NCBI GenBank assembly: GCA_002419365.1
Contig: DIGA01000113.1
Coordinates: forward strand, 1-13,759
DNA length: 13,759 nucleotides
Direction of reading: 5' to 3'
DNA from: Mageeibacillus sp. UBA5734
GTDB lineage: Bacteria > Bacillota > Clostridia > Saccharofermentanales > UBA5734
The stretch's first letter is position 1. Each line of letters starts with the position of its first letter. The notes under the pieces are model-generated. The model searched no databases. It was not told where the DNA came from and worked only from the letters and a program-made list of their open reading frames with translations. Of this stretch, positions 1 through 6,954 are shown piece by piece. A program made the position numbers and the translations under genes.

Positions 1-54
1 TTGACTTCATATAGTCAGTCTTGTCCTATTGAATTGATCTCTAAACTCATTCGA

Positions 55-1158
55 TCAAATGTGTTTGGTCAGCTCTGCCTGGAACTGCAATCCCGGAGGA
101 GGAACAGGGACTTGCTGACCGGTCCAGCTCGACAGATACGCCGCCTGGATGATCGCCAGGGAATCCGAGGCATCCGCCAGGCTACAGGCGATGCGGGCTT
201 TCCCGGCGATGGTGTCAATGAAGTTCTGGATCGCAGCAGCTTGCTGGACGCGGTTATCCTGGTCGTGATGGATGAATTCTTTACAGTACAGACTAGGCTG
301 GACAAAAGATCCAGTGGCTGATCGGGCAAATTCGCGCTCGTCCTCTGCCAACGTGCAAACCCTGACCAGGCTGTCGTTTTCGATTACAATCTGACCTTTG
401 GTGCCGCAGATTTCCAGCCGGTTGGTGCCGGGCGTTTCCCGCGCGGAGGCAATGAACTGGCCCCAGGCATTCCCAGGATACTGCAGGAAAAGTGCCGCTT
501 CGTTTTCCACGTCGATCTCACGGTCAACTGTCCGGCAAAATGCCTGCACAGATTGAGGCAGGCCGCAGAGCCAGAGCAGCAGGTCAAGCTGGTGCGAGGC
601 CTGGGTCATCAGGAGGCCACCGCCTTCGCCGGCCCAGGTGCCGCGCCAGGGGCTGGTGCGGTAATACGCGTGGGTGCGGTACAGGTTGGTGATCAGCCAG
701 GTGACCCGGACCAGGTTGCCAATCGCGCCCGCCAACATCAGTTGCTTGATCCGCTGATAGGCACTGGCCTGACGCCGGTTATACAGCACGCCGCCTGTCA
801 GGTATGGATGCTTGGCCATGTGCTCGAGCAAATGCCGGACATCGGCTGGATCCACCCCGATCGGTTTTTCGACCAGGATGTGCAGTCCATGGTCAAGCGC
901 CAGACGGGCCATACCCGGGTGCTCCTGATGCGGTGTACAGATCAGGACAGCGTCGATCAGACCGCTGGCAAGCATGGCTGCATAATCGGTAAAACCCTGC
1001 ACACCGGAAAGACCATGCCGGGCCATGGCCTGGTTCAGATTAAATGAATTACGGCTGGACAGAGCCGCGATGCGGACATCTGTCACACGCCCGTCCTGAA
1101 TCAGGCCGATGTAGTCATTGGCAATGGTGCCGATCCCGGCAATCCCGAGACGGATCAT
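55..1158 (-). CDS. Gfo/Idh/MocA-family NAD(P)-dependent oxidoreductase, candidate NanOx/NanX-type sialic acid derivative hydratase
   Basis: A 367-residue cytoplasmic protein. The N-terminal Rossmann fold carries the dinucleotide motif GIAGIGTIA (residues 5-13) and the family EKP motif (97-99). The C-terminal substrate half has a GEGGGLLMTQASHQLDLL stretch around residues 177-194, whose H189 and D192 sit where family members keep catalytic or substrate residues. I chose the ATG at 1158 because it overlaps the preceding gene's stop as ATGA and puts the Rossmann motif at the very N-terminus; an in-frame TTG at 1182 would add eight unsupported residues. It is the last gene of the transporter operon. 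Known family: in Ruminococcus gnavus (NanOx) and E. coli (NanX/YjhC) such enzymes use bound NAD to turn 2,7-anhydro-Neu5Ac or Neu5Ac2en into Neu5Ac, and their length is similar. Inference: the same role here. The family is very broad, so the fold is secure and the substrate is not. Confidence 0.85.
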   Translation of the reverse strand: MIRLGIAGIGTIANDYIGLIQDGRVTDVRIAALSSRNSFNLNQAMARHGLSGVQGFTDYAAMLASGLIDAVLICTPHQEHPGMARLALDHGLHILVEKPIGVDPADVRHLLEHMAKHPYLTGGVLYNRRQASAYQRIKQLMLAGAIGNLVRVTWLITNLYRTHAYYRTSPWRGTWAGEGGGLLMTQASHQLDLLLWLCGLPQSVQAFCRTVDREIDVENEAALFLQYPGNAWGQFIASARETPGTNRLEICGTKGQIVIENDSLVRVCTLAEDEREFARSATGSFVQPSLYCKEFIHHDQDNRVQQAAAIQNFIDTIAGKARIACSLADASDSLAIIQAAYLSSWTGQQVPVPPPGLQFQAELTKHI

Positions 1159-2801
1159 GTGTTCGCCTGAGATAGAAAACAACCCTGGATGGAGCCCTCC
1201 TGCAGGGATAGCACGATCGGAGCGGCTTGAGCCGGGTCTTGTTCAGGGTGGTCGCCCCGGAAATGGGAACCGCGGCTTTCCCGGCGCAGGCTGGCTGCAG
1301 TCAAGATTGCCCGGGCGGTTTGCACTTGGTCCTTGAGTCGGCAGGTTGCAGCAATGGATTTGGCATCAGAGGGCTTATCTGCCTGCAACAAGGGACGAGC
1401 GTCTAACTGCAGGCGGTCAGCGATCTGGTCGATCTGGGTTAATGCCTCTGTCAGGCCTTTTGCAGTCCGGATGACCAGGGCAGAGCGATACATCAGTTCA
1501 CGCAATTCGGTCAGACAGTCTGCTATGTCAGGCGCTGATGCAGCCGAAAATTCGCAGGTCAGGCTTTCCTTGACCGTATTTTCAGCGGCAAACCGAGCCG
1601 CAGAGCGTCCGGCGATCCCGCCGAAAACCAGTCCGTTGGCCGTTGACAGGCCGCCAATTCGATCGGCTCCGTGCATGCCGCCGGTGGCTTCACCACAGGC
1701 AAAAAGGCCTGGCACACGGGTCGCGGCAGTCGGGTCGATCCTGATGCCACCATTGGCCGCATGGGCAAACAAGCCGATTTTGGCTGGTTCGGATATCGTG
1801 AGATGTTTGGCTTTGGCCATCCATTCAAAATAGGTACGGATCAGTTCCGGTGGATGTTCGATCATCTCCCTGGTGTAGGTGACGGTGACGCCACCGGGAT
1901 CAGCCTGTTGTGCCTTGAACAAAGCCAGGTCGACGAGCTTTGATTTTAATCGCGCAGTAAAAGGTCCATAGCCAGCCCGTTCATCAAGCAAGTCCTGGGC
2001 CTGGTCCATGCCGAGCAGCAGGGGCAAGTCAAAACTGTCTTTCAACTGAGCAAAACGGAAGGTTTTTTCGTTGAAAACAGTCTTGTAAATCGGCGAAAGA
2101 TAGCCGGGCATAATCTGCATGAATTCAAGATTGACCAGCTCGGCGCCGCTTTTGAGAGCGATGCTCTGGACACTGCCACTGACATCGTCTGAAGTCAGGC
2201 GGTGCTTGAACAGGCCACCAAAGCCACCGGAGGCAAGCACCAGCGCACCACAGGCAATCAGGCGGATCTGGCCGTCTTCGTGGACAATTGCACCACGGAC
2301 CTGGCCATGCTCGAGGCAGATCTCCAGCAATTCACAGAACGGTCTCGCTTCAATGTTCAGTTCCGCAATGCGCTGGGCAAAGACAATCCGGGCATTTTCG
2401 GCTTCGATCCGGTTCCAGTCGCGGTGTTTGTGGTCAAAACAGGGAATGAACTCGCGTTCGTTGGCATTGGCGGCGCGATGCAGATGGATGCCCTGGGCTT
2501 TGATTTCGGCGATGGCCGGATGGATGCCGGAGACAAATGTCTGGACCAGCTGGGGATCGGCCATGCCGCAACCGATGCGCTGGATGGTTGCAGCCAAATC
2601 GGCTTCGTCAGCTTCGCTTTCCGGACCAATCAGGCCAAAGCCCCAGGTGCCAGGGAAAAAGCTGGAGCCGGAAAAAATATTGGCGCTGCTGGCTAAAATG
2701 ACCGTGCGGCCTTCGCTGGCTGCAGTCAGGGCGGCGCGGATACCGGCAAGGCCAGCCCCGATGACGAGGACGTCACAAGAAGCATGAGCGGTCAGGTTCA
2801 T
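1155..2801 (-). CDS. FAD-dependent oxidoreductase, fumarate reductase/succinate dehydrogenase flavoprotein-like
   Basis: A 548-residue flavoprotein. Visible are the FAD dinucleotide motif GAGLAG (15-20), a second FAD stretch GEATGGMHGADRIGG (370-384) like the GEVTGGVHGANRLGG of fumarate reductases, and a C-terminal RRESRGSHFRGDHPEQD (506-522) typical of SdhA/NadB proteins. H347 in HAANGGI and R381 in HGADRIGG match fumarate-site residues, and R284 may match the proton-donor arginine. The usual FxQxHPTG motif reads LEFMQIMPG (225-233), so methionine replaces the substrate-binding histidine. The FAD-linking histidine region is SGSSFFPG, so FAD is probably non-covalent. No signal peptide, haem motif or FMN-binding domain is seen, so it is likely cytoplasmic. 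Both ends overlap neighbours by four bases (ATGA), tying it to the ATPase gene and the oxidoreductase gene. NadB and a true fumarate reductase are less likely because no partner genes are present. Substrate unknown; a sialic acid derivative is inferred from context only. Confidence 0.85.
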   Translation of the reverse strand: MNLTAHASCDVLVIGAGLAGIRAALTAASEGRTVILASSANIFSGSSFFPGTWGFGLIGPESEADEADLAATIQRIGCGMADPQLVQTFVSGIHPAIAEIKAQGIHLHRAANANEREFIPCFDHKHRDWNRIEAENARIVFAQRIAELNIEARPFCELLEICLEHGQVRGAIVHEDGQIRLIACGALVLASGGFGGLFKHRLTSDDVSGSVQSIALKSGAELVNLEFMQIMPGYLSPIYKTVFNEKTFRFAQLKDSFDLPLLLGMDQAQDLLDERAGYGPFTARLKSKLVDLALFKAQQADPGGVTVTYTREMIEHPPELIRTYFEWMAKAKHLTISEPAKIGLFAHAANGGIRIDPTAATRVPGLFACGEATGGMHGADRIGGLSTANGLVFGGIAGRSAARFAAENTVKESLTCEFSAASAPDIADCLTELRELMYRSALVIRTAKGLTEALTQIDQIADRLQLDARPLLQADKPSDAKSIAATCRLKDQVQTARAILTAASLRRESRGSHFRGDHPEQDPAQAAPIVLSLQEGSIQGCFLSQANT

Positions 2802-3823
2802 TCTGCCCTCGTCTCGGCCTTGGCGTAGAGATGGCAGGCCGTGAAATGCTCTTTGCCCTCGACGATGTGCTTCTGGAGGGTAGGGCGCTCGGTTTTACAG
2901 ATCTCCATGCACTGGCGGCAGCGCGGGTGGAAATTGCAGCCAGACGGAGGATTGATCGGATTGGGCACATCCCCTTCGAGGACAATGCGTTGAGTTTTGT
3001 GGTCAGGATCGACGACTGGAATAGCAGACAGCAATGCTTCCGTGTAGGGGTGCATCGTGTGGTCGAAGATCTGGCTGGTCGGGGCCAGCTCGACGATGCG
3101 TCCGAGGTACATGACTGCAATGCGGTCGCTGATGTATTCGACGACGCTGAGGTTGTGGGTGATGAAAATGTAGGTCAGCTTGAGCCGGCGTTTCAGATCT
3201 TTGAGTAGATTGAGGACCTGGGCCTGAATGGATACGTCGAGCGCAGAGACGGCTTCATCGCAGACAACCATTTCAGGGTCGACACACAGGGCACGGGCAA
3301 TGCCGATGCGCTGGCGCTGTCCTCCGGAAAATTCGTGTGGATAACGATCCATGTATTCGCGGCGCATGTTGACGGCCTCTAGCAAGTTGCCAATCAGGTT
3401 GCGCTGGGCTTCTTTGTCCTTGATTCCGAATTTGGCCAGCGGGTCGCGCAGGGACTGGTAAATGGTGAAGGCCGGGTTGAGGGATGAGTAGGGGTCTTGG
3501 AACACGATCTGGATCCGTTTGCGGGCGAGGTCTTCGACTTCTCCGGATACGTGGCGCAGGTCATGGACTCCGACCGTATCGCCAAAATTATATAGGATCT
3601 CGCCATCCGTCGCTTTGACCAGCTGGATGATCGTCTTGCCGAGGGTGGTCTTGCCACAGCCGGATTCACCGACCAGGCCGAGTGTCTCGCCGCGATAGAT
3701 GTCAAGGTCGACATCGTTGACGGCCTGGACGTGGTCAACGACTTTGTTGAAAAATCCCGAGCGGACGGGGAAGTATGTTTTTACCCCTTTAAGTTGCACG
3801 AGAACTTCTTTGTTCGATTCCAT
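2798..3823 (-). CDS. Opp/Dpp-type ABC transporter ATP-binding protein (OppF/DppF-like), predicted sialic acid import
   Basis: A 341-residue ATPase that powers import with its OppD-like partner. It shows Walker A GESGCGKTT (52-60), Q-loop Q109, signature FSGGQ (165-169), Walker B ending VVCDEA (186-191) and switch H223. The C-terminal oligopeptide-transporter extension has a cysteine set (C296, C302, C309, C330) of the kind that binds a [4Fe-4S] cluster in some DppD/DppF/OppD proteins. The residue after the catalytic DE is Ala rather than the commoner Pro. The start at 3823 has a GAGGTG ribosome binding site six bases upstream. A reading frame open to 3913 exists, but it would lie inside the upstream ATPase gene and adds low-complexity, non-family sequence. 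It starts eight bases after the upstream gene ends, and its stop overlaps the flavoprotein start as ATGA. By sequence alone it would be called a peptide transporter ATPase; cargo is inferred from the locus. Confidence 0.93.
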   Translation of the reverse strand: MESNKEVLVQLKGVKTYFPVRSGFFNKVVDHVQAVNDVDLDIYRGETLGLVGESGCGKTTLGKTIIQLVKATDGEILYNFGDTVGVHDLRHVSGEVEDLARKRIQIVFQDPYSSLNPAFTIYQSLRDPLAKFGIKDKEAQRNLIGNLLEAVNMRREYMDRYPHEFSGGQRQRIGIARALCVDPEMVVCDEAVSALDVSIQAQVLNLLKDLKRRLKLTYIFITHNLSVVEYISDRIAVMYLGRIVELAPTSQIFDHTMHPYTEALLSAIPVVDPDHKTQRIVLEGDVPNPINPPSGCNFHPRCRQCMEICKTERPTLQKHIVEGKEHFTACHLYAKAETRAE

Positions 3824-3831
3824 AGTACACC

Positions 3832-4881
3832 TCACTGGACGACCGGCTGCTGGCCGGCTGCATGATCTGGGGCGGGTTTCTGGGCTGCCCGGCAAGCATC
3901 TGCATGCCAGCAACGGACAGAGTGAGTTGCATCGACGGCAGTTTCATCAGGCATCTGGTCGCACTTCTCTGTGTAGAAATCACAGCGGGGGCCGAACTGG
4001 CAGCCTGTGGGCCGGTCGAAGGGATCTGGCGTGACGCCGCGGATCGGCTGCAGGTCCTGGCTGGCACCCTGGTGCAAGACGGGAATGGAACGCAGCAGAG
4101 CGGACGTATAGGGGTGGGATGGATTTTTCAAGACTTCGCGCACGGGGCCCTGCTCGACAATATTGCCCATATACATGACGGCAACATCATCGGCCAGCTC
4201 ACTGACGACACCCATGTCATGGGTGATCAGCATGACCGCTGTATCATGTTCGGCCTTGAGCTTGTTGATCAATTCGAAAATCTGGGCCTGGATGGTGACA
4301 TCCAATGCGGTGGTAGGCTCATCGGCGATCAGGACTTTGGGGTTGCAGCTCATGGCCATGGCGATCATCGCACGCTGGCGCATCCCGCCTGACAATTCAT
4401 GAGGGTACTGGTCGACGCGTTTGCCTGGATTTGAAACACCCATCTGCTCGAGCAATTCAATGGCTTTTTTGCGCCGTTCCTTCAGGTTGAGTGTGGTGTG
4501 GTACTTGAGGTTCTCCATGATCTGCCAACCGATGGTGTAGACCGGATTGAGGGCTGTCATCGGATCTTGGAAGATCATCGAAAGGTCTGAACCACGCAGC
4601 TTGCGAATGGTTTTGCCATTGCGCTCGAGCTGGTCGATGCGGATGTCGTTCTTGTCCCCGTGGTAGATGATCGAACCGCTTTCGATCCGGGACAACACTG
4701 GCAACAGCTGCATGATGCTGGAAGCAGTCACACTCTTGCCGCAGCCGGATTCACCAACGACACAGAGGGTGCGGCCTTTGTAGAGTTTGAAAGAAATACC
4801 ATTGAGAACCTTGTTGCAGCGCTTGTCGTTGTAGAAGTATGTGCGCAGGTTGTCAACGGTAATGACAGGTTTGAGATCCAT
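3832..4881 (-). CDS. Opp/Dpp-type ABC transporter ATP-binding protein (OppD/DppD-like), predicted sialic acid import
   Basis: A 349-residue ATPase, the likely heterodimer partner of the next gene's product. It has Walker A GESGCGKS (43-50), Q-loop Q105, signature LSGGM (163-167), Walker B VLIADE (183-188) and switch H221 in LITHD. The C-terminal oligopeptide-transporter region starts near PTGCQFGPRC (291-300) and contributes C294, C300, C307 and C324, again a possible [4Fe-4S] site. The last 20 or so residues are a low-complexity Ala/Pro/Gln tail. The start is well placed behind a GGAGGAG ribosome binding site. It follows the OppC-like permease after a 72-base gap and precedes the OppF-like gene by eight bases. 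The family assignment is firm; substrate specificity resides in the binding protein and permeases, so this protein gives no direct evidence about cargo. Confidence 0.94.
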   Translation of the reverse strand: MDLKPVITVDNLRTYFYNDKRCNKVLNGISFKLYKGRTLCVVGESGCGKSVTASSIMQLLPVLSRIESGSIIYHGDKNDIRIDQLERNGKTIRKLRGSDLSMIFQDPMTALNPVYTIGWQIMENLKYHTTLNLKERRKKAIELLEQMGVSNPGKRVDQYPHELSGGMRQRAMIAMAMSCNPKVLIADEPTTALDVTIQAQIFELINKLKAEHDTAVMLITHDMGVVSELADDVAVMYMGNIVEQGPVREVLKNPSHPYTSALLRSIPVLHQGASQDLQPIRGVTPDPFDRPTGCQFGPRCDFYTEKCDQMPDETAVDATHSVRCWHADACRAAQKPAPDHAAGQQPVVQ

Positions 4882-4953
4882 GTTGCTCCTCCATCTGAGC
4901 GAGGTTGGTCTGGTTGTGCTTGGGTCCAGCCCGGCAGGGTGGAATCTGGCAGG
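4882..4953 (-). other. Intercistronic gap between the OppC-like permease and OppD-like ATPase genes
   Basis: This 72-base gap is the second longest in the operon, after the one holding the hairpin. I see no convincing terminator or reading frame. It holds the GGAGGAG ribosome binding site of the ATPase gene near its downstream end. It may simply be leader sequence. Confidence 0.5.
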
Positions 4954-5883
4954 TTAGCCTTGCTGGGTCGGGTCGGTGGTGTCTCTGAGGCCGTCTCCGA
5001 CAAAGTTGATGCTCATGACAAACAAAGAGATCGTGATACCGACCGGCAACCAGAGCCACCAAGTGTTCTGCAACGTGTAGAGGTCCTGGGAGGCATTGAG
5101 GATATTGCCCCACGTGGCAATTTCCAGAGGTACTCCCAGGCCGAGGAAGCTGAGGGCCGATTCTTCGAGGATGAACATGGCGGTGCTCAGGGTGATGTTG
5201 ACGACGATCGGGCTGATCGCATTAGGCAGGATGTGCTTGTAGCAGATGATGAAGTCATTGAGACCGAAGCTTTTCAGTGACTGGACGTATTCTTCTTCGC
5301 GCAGGGAGAGCATGCGGGCCCGGGTCAGTCGGTAGACGCTGCCCCAGCCGGTCAGGATGAAGATGATCATCAGGTTAGACAGGCCTTGGCCGAAAATGGA
5401 CACGAGCATCATGACCAGGATGAGCTGGGGAAAGGACATGAAGACCTCGGAGAAGCGGATGACGGTCTTGTCAAACCAGCCGCCTTTATAGCCTCCATAG
5501 GCACCAAGCAGGACACCAATGGCAGCAGCGCCCAGCGCTGAGCCGAGGCCGACAAAAATCGAGATCCGGCCGCCGTACAGGACGCGGGTAAAGACATCCC
5601 GGCCGAGTTTGTCGGTGCCAAACAGATGCAGCAGCGATGGTTTTTTCAGGATGGAGCGCATATCGACGCCAAGTGGATCATAGGAGGTCAGCAAGGGGGC
5701 GAAAGCGCTCGACAGGAGGATGATCAGGAAGACTGCCAGGCCAAACATGGCCAGGCGGTTGTTCAACAACTTGCGCAGGGCGCGGCTGGTCGTGCTTTTC
5801 TTGTTCAAACCGGCTTCTTCACGGTCACGGATGCGGTCAAACTGGCGGTCGAGCCGGGTCCGGGAACGGGTTAATGTGAACAT
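4954..5883 (-). CDS. Opp/Dpp-type ABC transporter permease (OppC/DppC-like), predicted sialic acid import
   Basis: A 309-residue inner-membrane permease. A basic cytoplasmic N-terminus of about 40 residues precedes the first membrane helix (about 46-65). Then comes the OppC hallmark HLFGTDKLGRDVFTRVLYGG (86-105) and several further helices. The ATPase-contacting EAA-type loop lies around 196-225 (EEEYVQSLKSFGLNDF then KHILPNAISP), and the conserved ESALSFLGLGVP (241-252) and NFVGDGLRD (293-301) follow. Length and motif order match OppC/DppC. The start has a clear AAGGAG site seven bases upstream and lies ten bases after the OppB-like gene ends. It should form the membrane pore together with that protein. 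Closely related permeases carry peptides, nickel, sugars or sialic acid, so the substrate comes from the neighbouring nan genes. Confidence 0.94.
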   Translation of the reverse strand: MFTLTRSRTRLDRQFDRIRDREEAGLNKKSTTSRALRKLLNNRLAMFGLAVFLIILLSSAFAPLLTSYDPLGVDMRSILKKPSLLHLFGTDKLGRDVFTRVLYGGRISIFVGLGSALGAAAIGVLLGAYGGYKGGWFDKTVIRFSEVFMSFPQLILVMMLVSIFGQGLSNLMIIFILTGWGSVYRLTRARMLSLREEEYVQSLKSFGLNDFIICYKHILPNAISPIVVNITLSTAMFILEESALSFLGLGVPLEIATWGNILNASQDLYTLQNTWWLWLPVGITISLFVMSINFVGDGLRDTTDPTQQG

Positions 5884-5893
5884 GGGCTACTCC

Positions 5894-6853
5894 TTAATGC
5901 AATTTGACACGAGGATCGAGTACGGCGGTCAGGATATCGACCAGCAAGCTGGCGATCAGGACAGCGAAAACCGAGAACAAGGCAATCATCATGACCAGAG
6001 GGTAATTCTGGCCGCGAACAGCCATATTGAAAGCATTGCCGATACCCGGCCACTGGAAAATGGTTTCGATGACAACCGAACCGCCGATCAGCATCGGCAG
6101 ACGGAAGCCAATCAGGACGACGACCGGGGTGATGGCGACTCGAAAACCATGGATGAGGTTGACGCGCCATTCAGGCAGGCCTTTGGAACGGGCGGTGCGG
6201 ATATAGTCCTTGTTCATGGTGTCGAGCATGCTCGAACGTGAGTAGCGCATGACACCAGCCGTGAGCGTGACGCCCAGAACGAGAGCCGGCAAGATCAGGA
6301 AGCGGATGTGACTGAGAAGATCGGTCTGGCCGGGCAGCATTCGTCCACCGATCGGCAGCCATTTGAGCTGGAGGGCGAAGACAAGGATGCTGACCATGCC
6401 GAGGAAAAACTGCGGGATCGAAACGCCCAGCATACCGGCAACGGTCAGGGCGTTGTCCGCGATGGAACCACGACGGATGGCGCTGACGATACCGAGGAAA
6501 CTGCCGAGAAGTGTCGAGATCAGGAGTGCTGCCACCGAGAGTTCGAGTGTGGCGGGATAGGTTTCGAGCAGGATTTTTTTGATTGGTACACCATTGGTCA
6601 GGGAGAAGCCAAAATTTCCTTGCAGCATCTGGAGCAGCCAGCGGAAGTAACGGACGATGAATGGATCATTGAGGCCGTAAAGTTCGCGGATGGCTTCCAG
6701 TTTCTCCGGGGAGACATTGGCCAGCTGATCAGGAGGGATCATGTAGGAAACGGCATCACCTGGCGTCAGTTCAAGGCCGAGGTAGATGAGGAAGGAGATG
6801 ACCAGAGCCATGGGGATCATGGCCAGGATCTTTTTCAGGGAAAACTTGAGCAT
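5894..6853 (-). CDS. Opp/Dpp-type ABC transporter permease (OppB/DppB-like), predicted sialic acid import
   Basis: A 319-residue inner-membrane permease with six likely helices (about 9-29, 100-124, 134-161, 184-202, 240-262 and 284-308). The N-terminal periplasmic loop has the DppB-like LTPGDAVSYM and LYGLNDPFIVRYFRWL segments. The EAA-type loop that contacts the ATPases is DYIRTARSKGLPEWR (216-230), followed by the conserved GGSVVIETIFQWPGIG (257-272). The start ATG at 6853 is behind a GGAGGG ribosome binding site. It is the first gene after the hairpin that follows the binding-protein gene, so its expression relative to that gene probably depends on readthrough. It pairs with the OppC-like permease ten bases downstream. 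Confidence 0.94.
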   Translation of the reverse strand: MLKFSLKKILAMIPMALVISFLIYLGLELTPGDAVSYMIPPDQLANVSPEKLEAIRELYGLNDPFIVRYFRWLLQMLQGNFGFSLTNGVPIKKILLETYPATLELSVAALLISTLLGSFLGIVSAIRRGSIADNALTVAGMLGVSIPQFFLGMVSILVFALQLKWLPIGGRMLPGQTDLLSHIRFLILPALVLGVTLTAGVMRYSRSSMLDTMNKDYIRTARSKGLPEWRVNLIHGFRVAITPVVVLIGFRLPMLIGGSVVIETIFQWPGIGNAFNMAVRGQNYPLVMMIALFSVFAVLIASLLVDILTAVLDPRVKLH

Positions 6854-6889
6854 ACATACCCTCCATCGGTTCAGGTGGTCCTGTGAGAG

Positions 6890-6924
6890 AAAAGGGAAGG
6901 GCCGGTGGTGACCGGCCCTTCCCT
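6890..6924 (-). terminator. Perfect 14-bp hairpin with short T-run between binding-protein and permease genes (attenuator or mRNA stabiliser)
   Basis: Bases 6893-6906 and 6911-6924 are exact reverse complements around a four-base loop (6907-6910). In the direction of minus-strand transcription the stem is followed by TTTT and then a C/T-rich stretch. It lies 30 bases after the binding-protein stop and about 37 bases before the OppB-like start. The T-run is short, so partial termination or protection of the upstream mRNA 3' end seems likelier than complete termination. Both effects are known ways to make binding protein in excess over membrane parts. Confidence 0.8.
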
Positions 6925-6954
6925 CGAGCCAGATTGGCTTAAAGAGCCAGGCGC

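Noticed and set aside
1..54. Possible start of a further minus-strand gene (ATG at 10-8 with AGGAC at 27-23)
   Set aside because: The spacing of about 12 bases is long and only three codons are visible, so nothing can be supported. I see no terminator here either.
553..1047. A 164-residue plus-strand open frame opposite the Gfo/Idh gene
   Set aside because: No family resemblance, and it is wholly inside a well-supported gene on the other strand.
2119..2787. A 222-residue open frame on the plus strand within the flavoprotein gene
   Set aside because: It is antisense to a clear flavoprotein, is rich in Ser/Arg/Trp as shadow frames in G+C-rich DNA are, and has no recognisable motif.
1155..2801. 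L-aspartate oxidase (NadB) as the identity of the flavoprotein
   Set aside because: The C-terminal motif is shared, but no nadA/nadC genes are nearby and the substrate motif region (MQIMPG) differs from the HPT-type motif NadB keeps.
3824..3913. Longer start for the OppF-like ATPase
   Set aside because: The extra 30 residues overlap the upstream ATPase gene, look unlike the family, and the ATG at 3823 has a good GAGGTG site.
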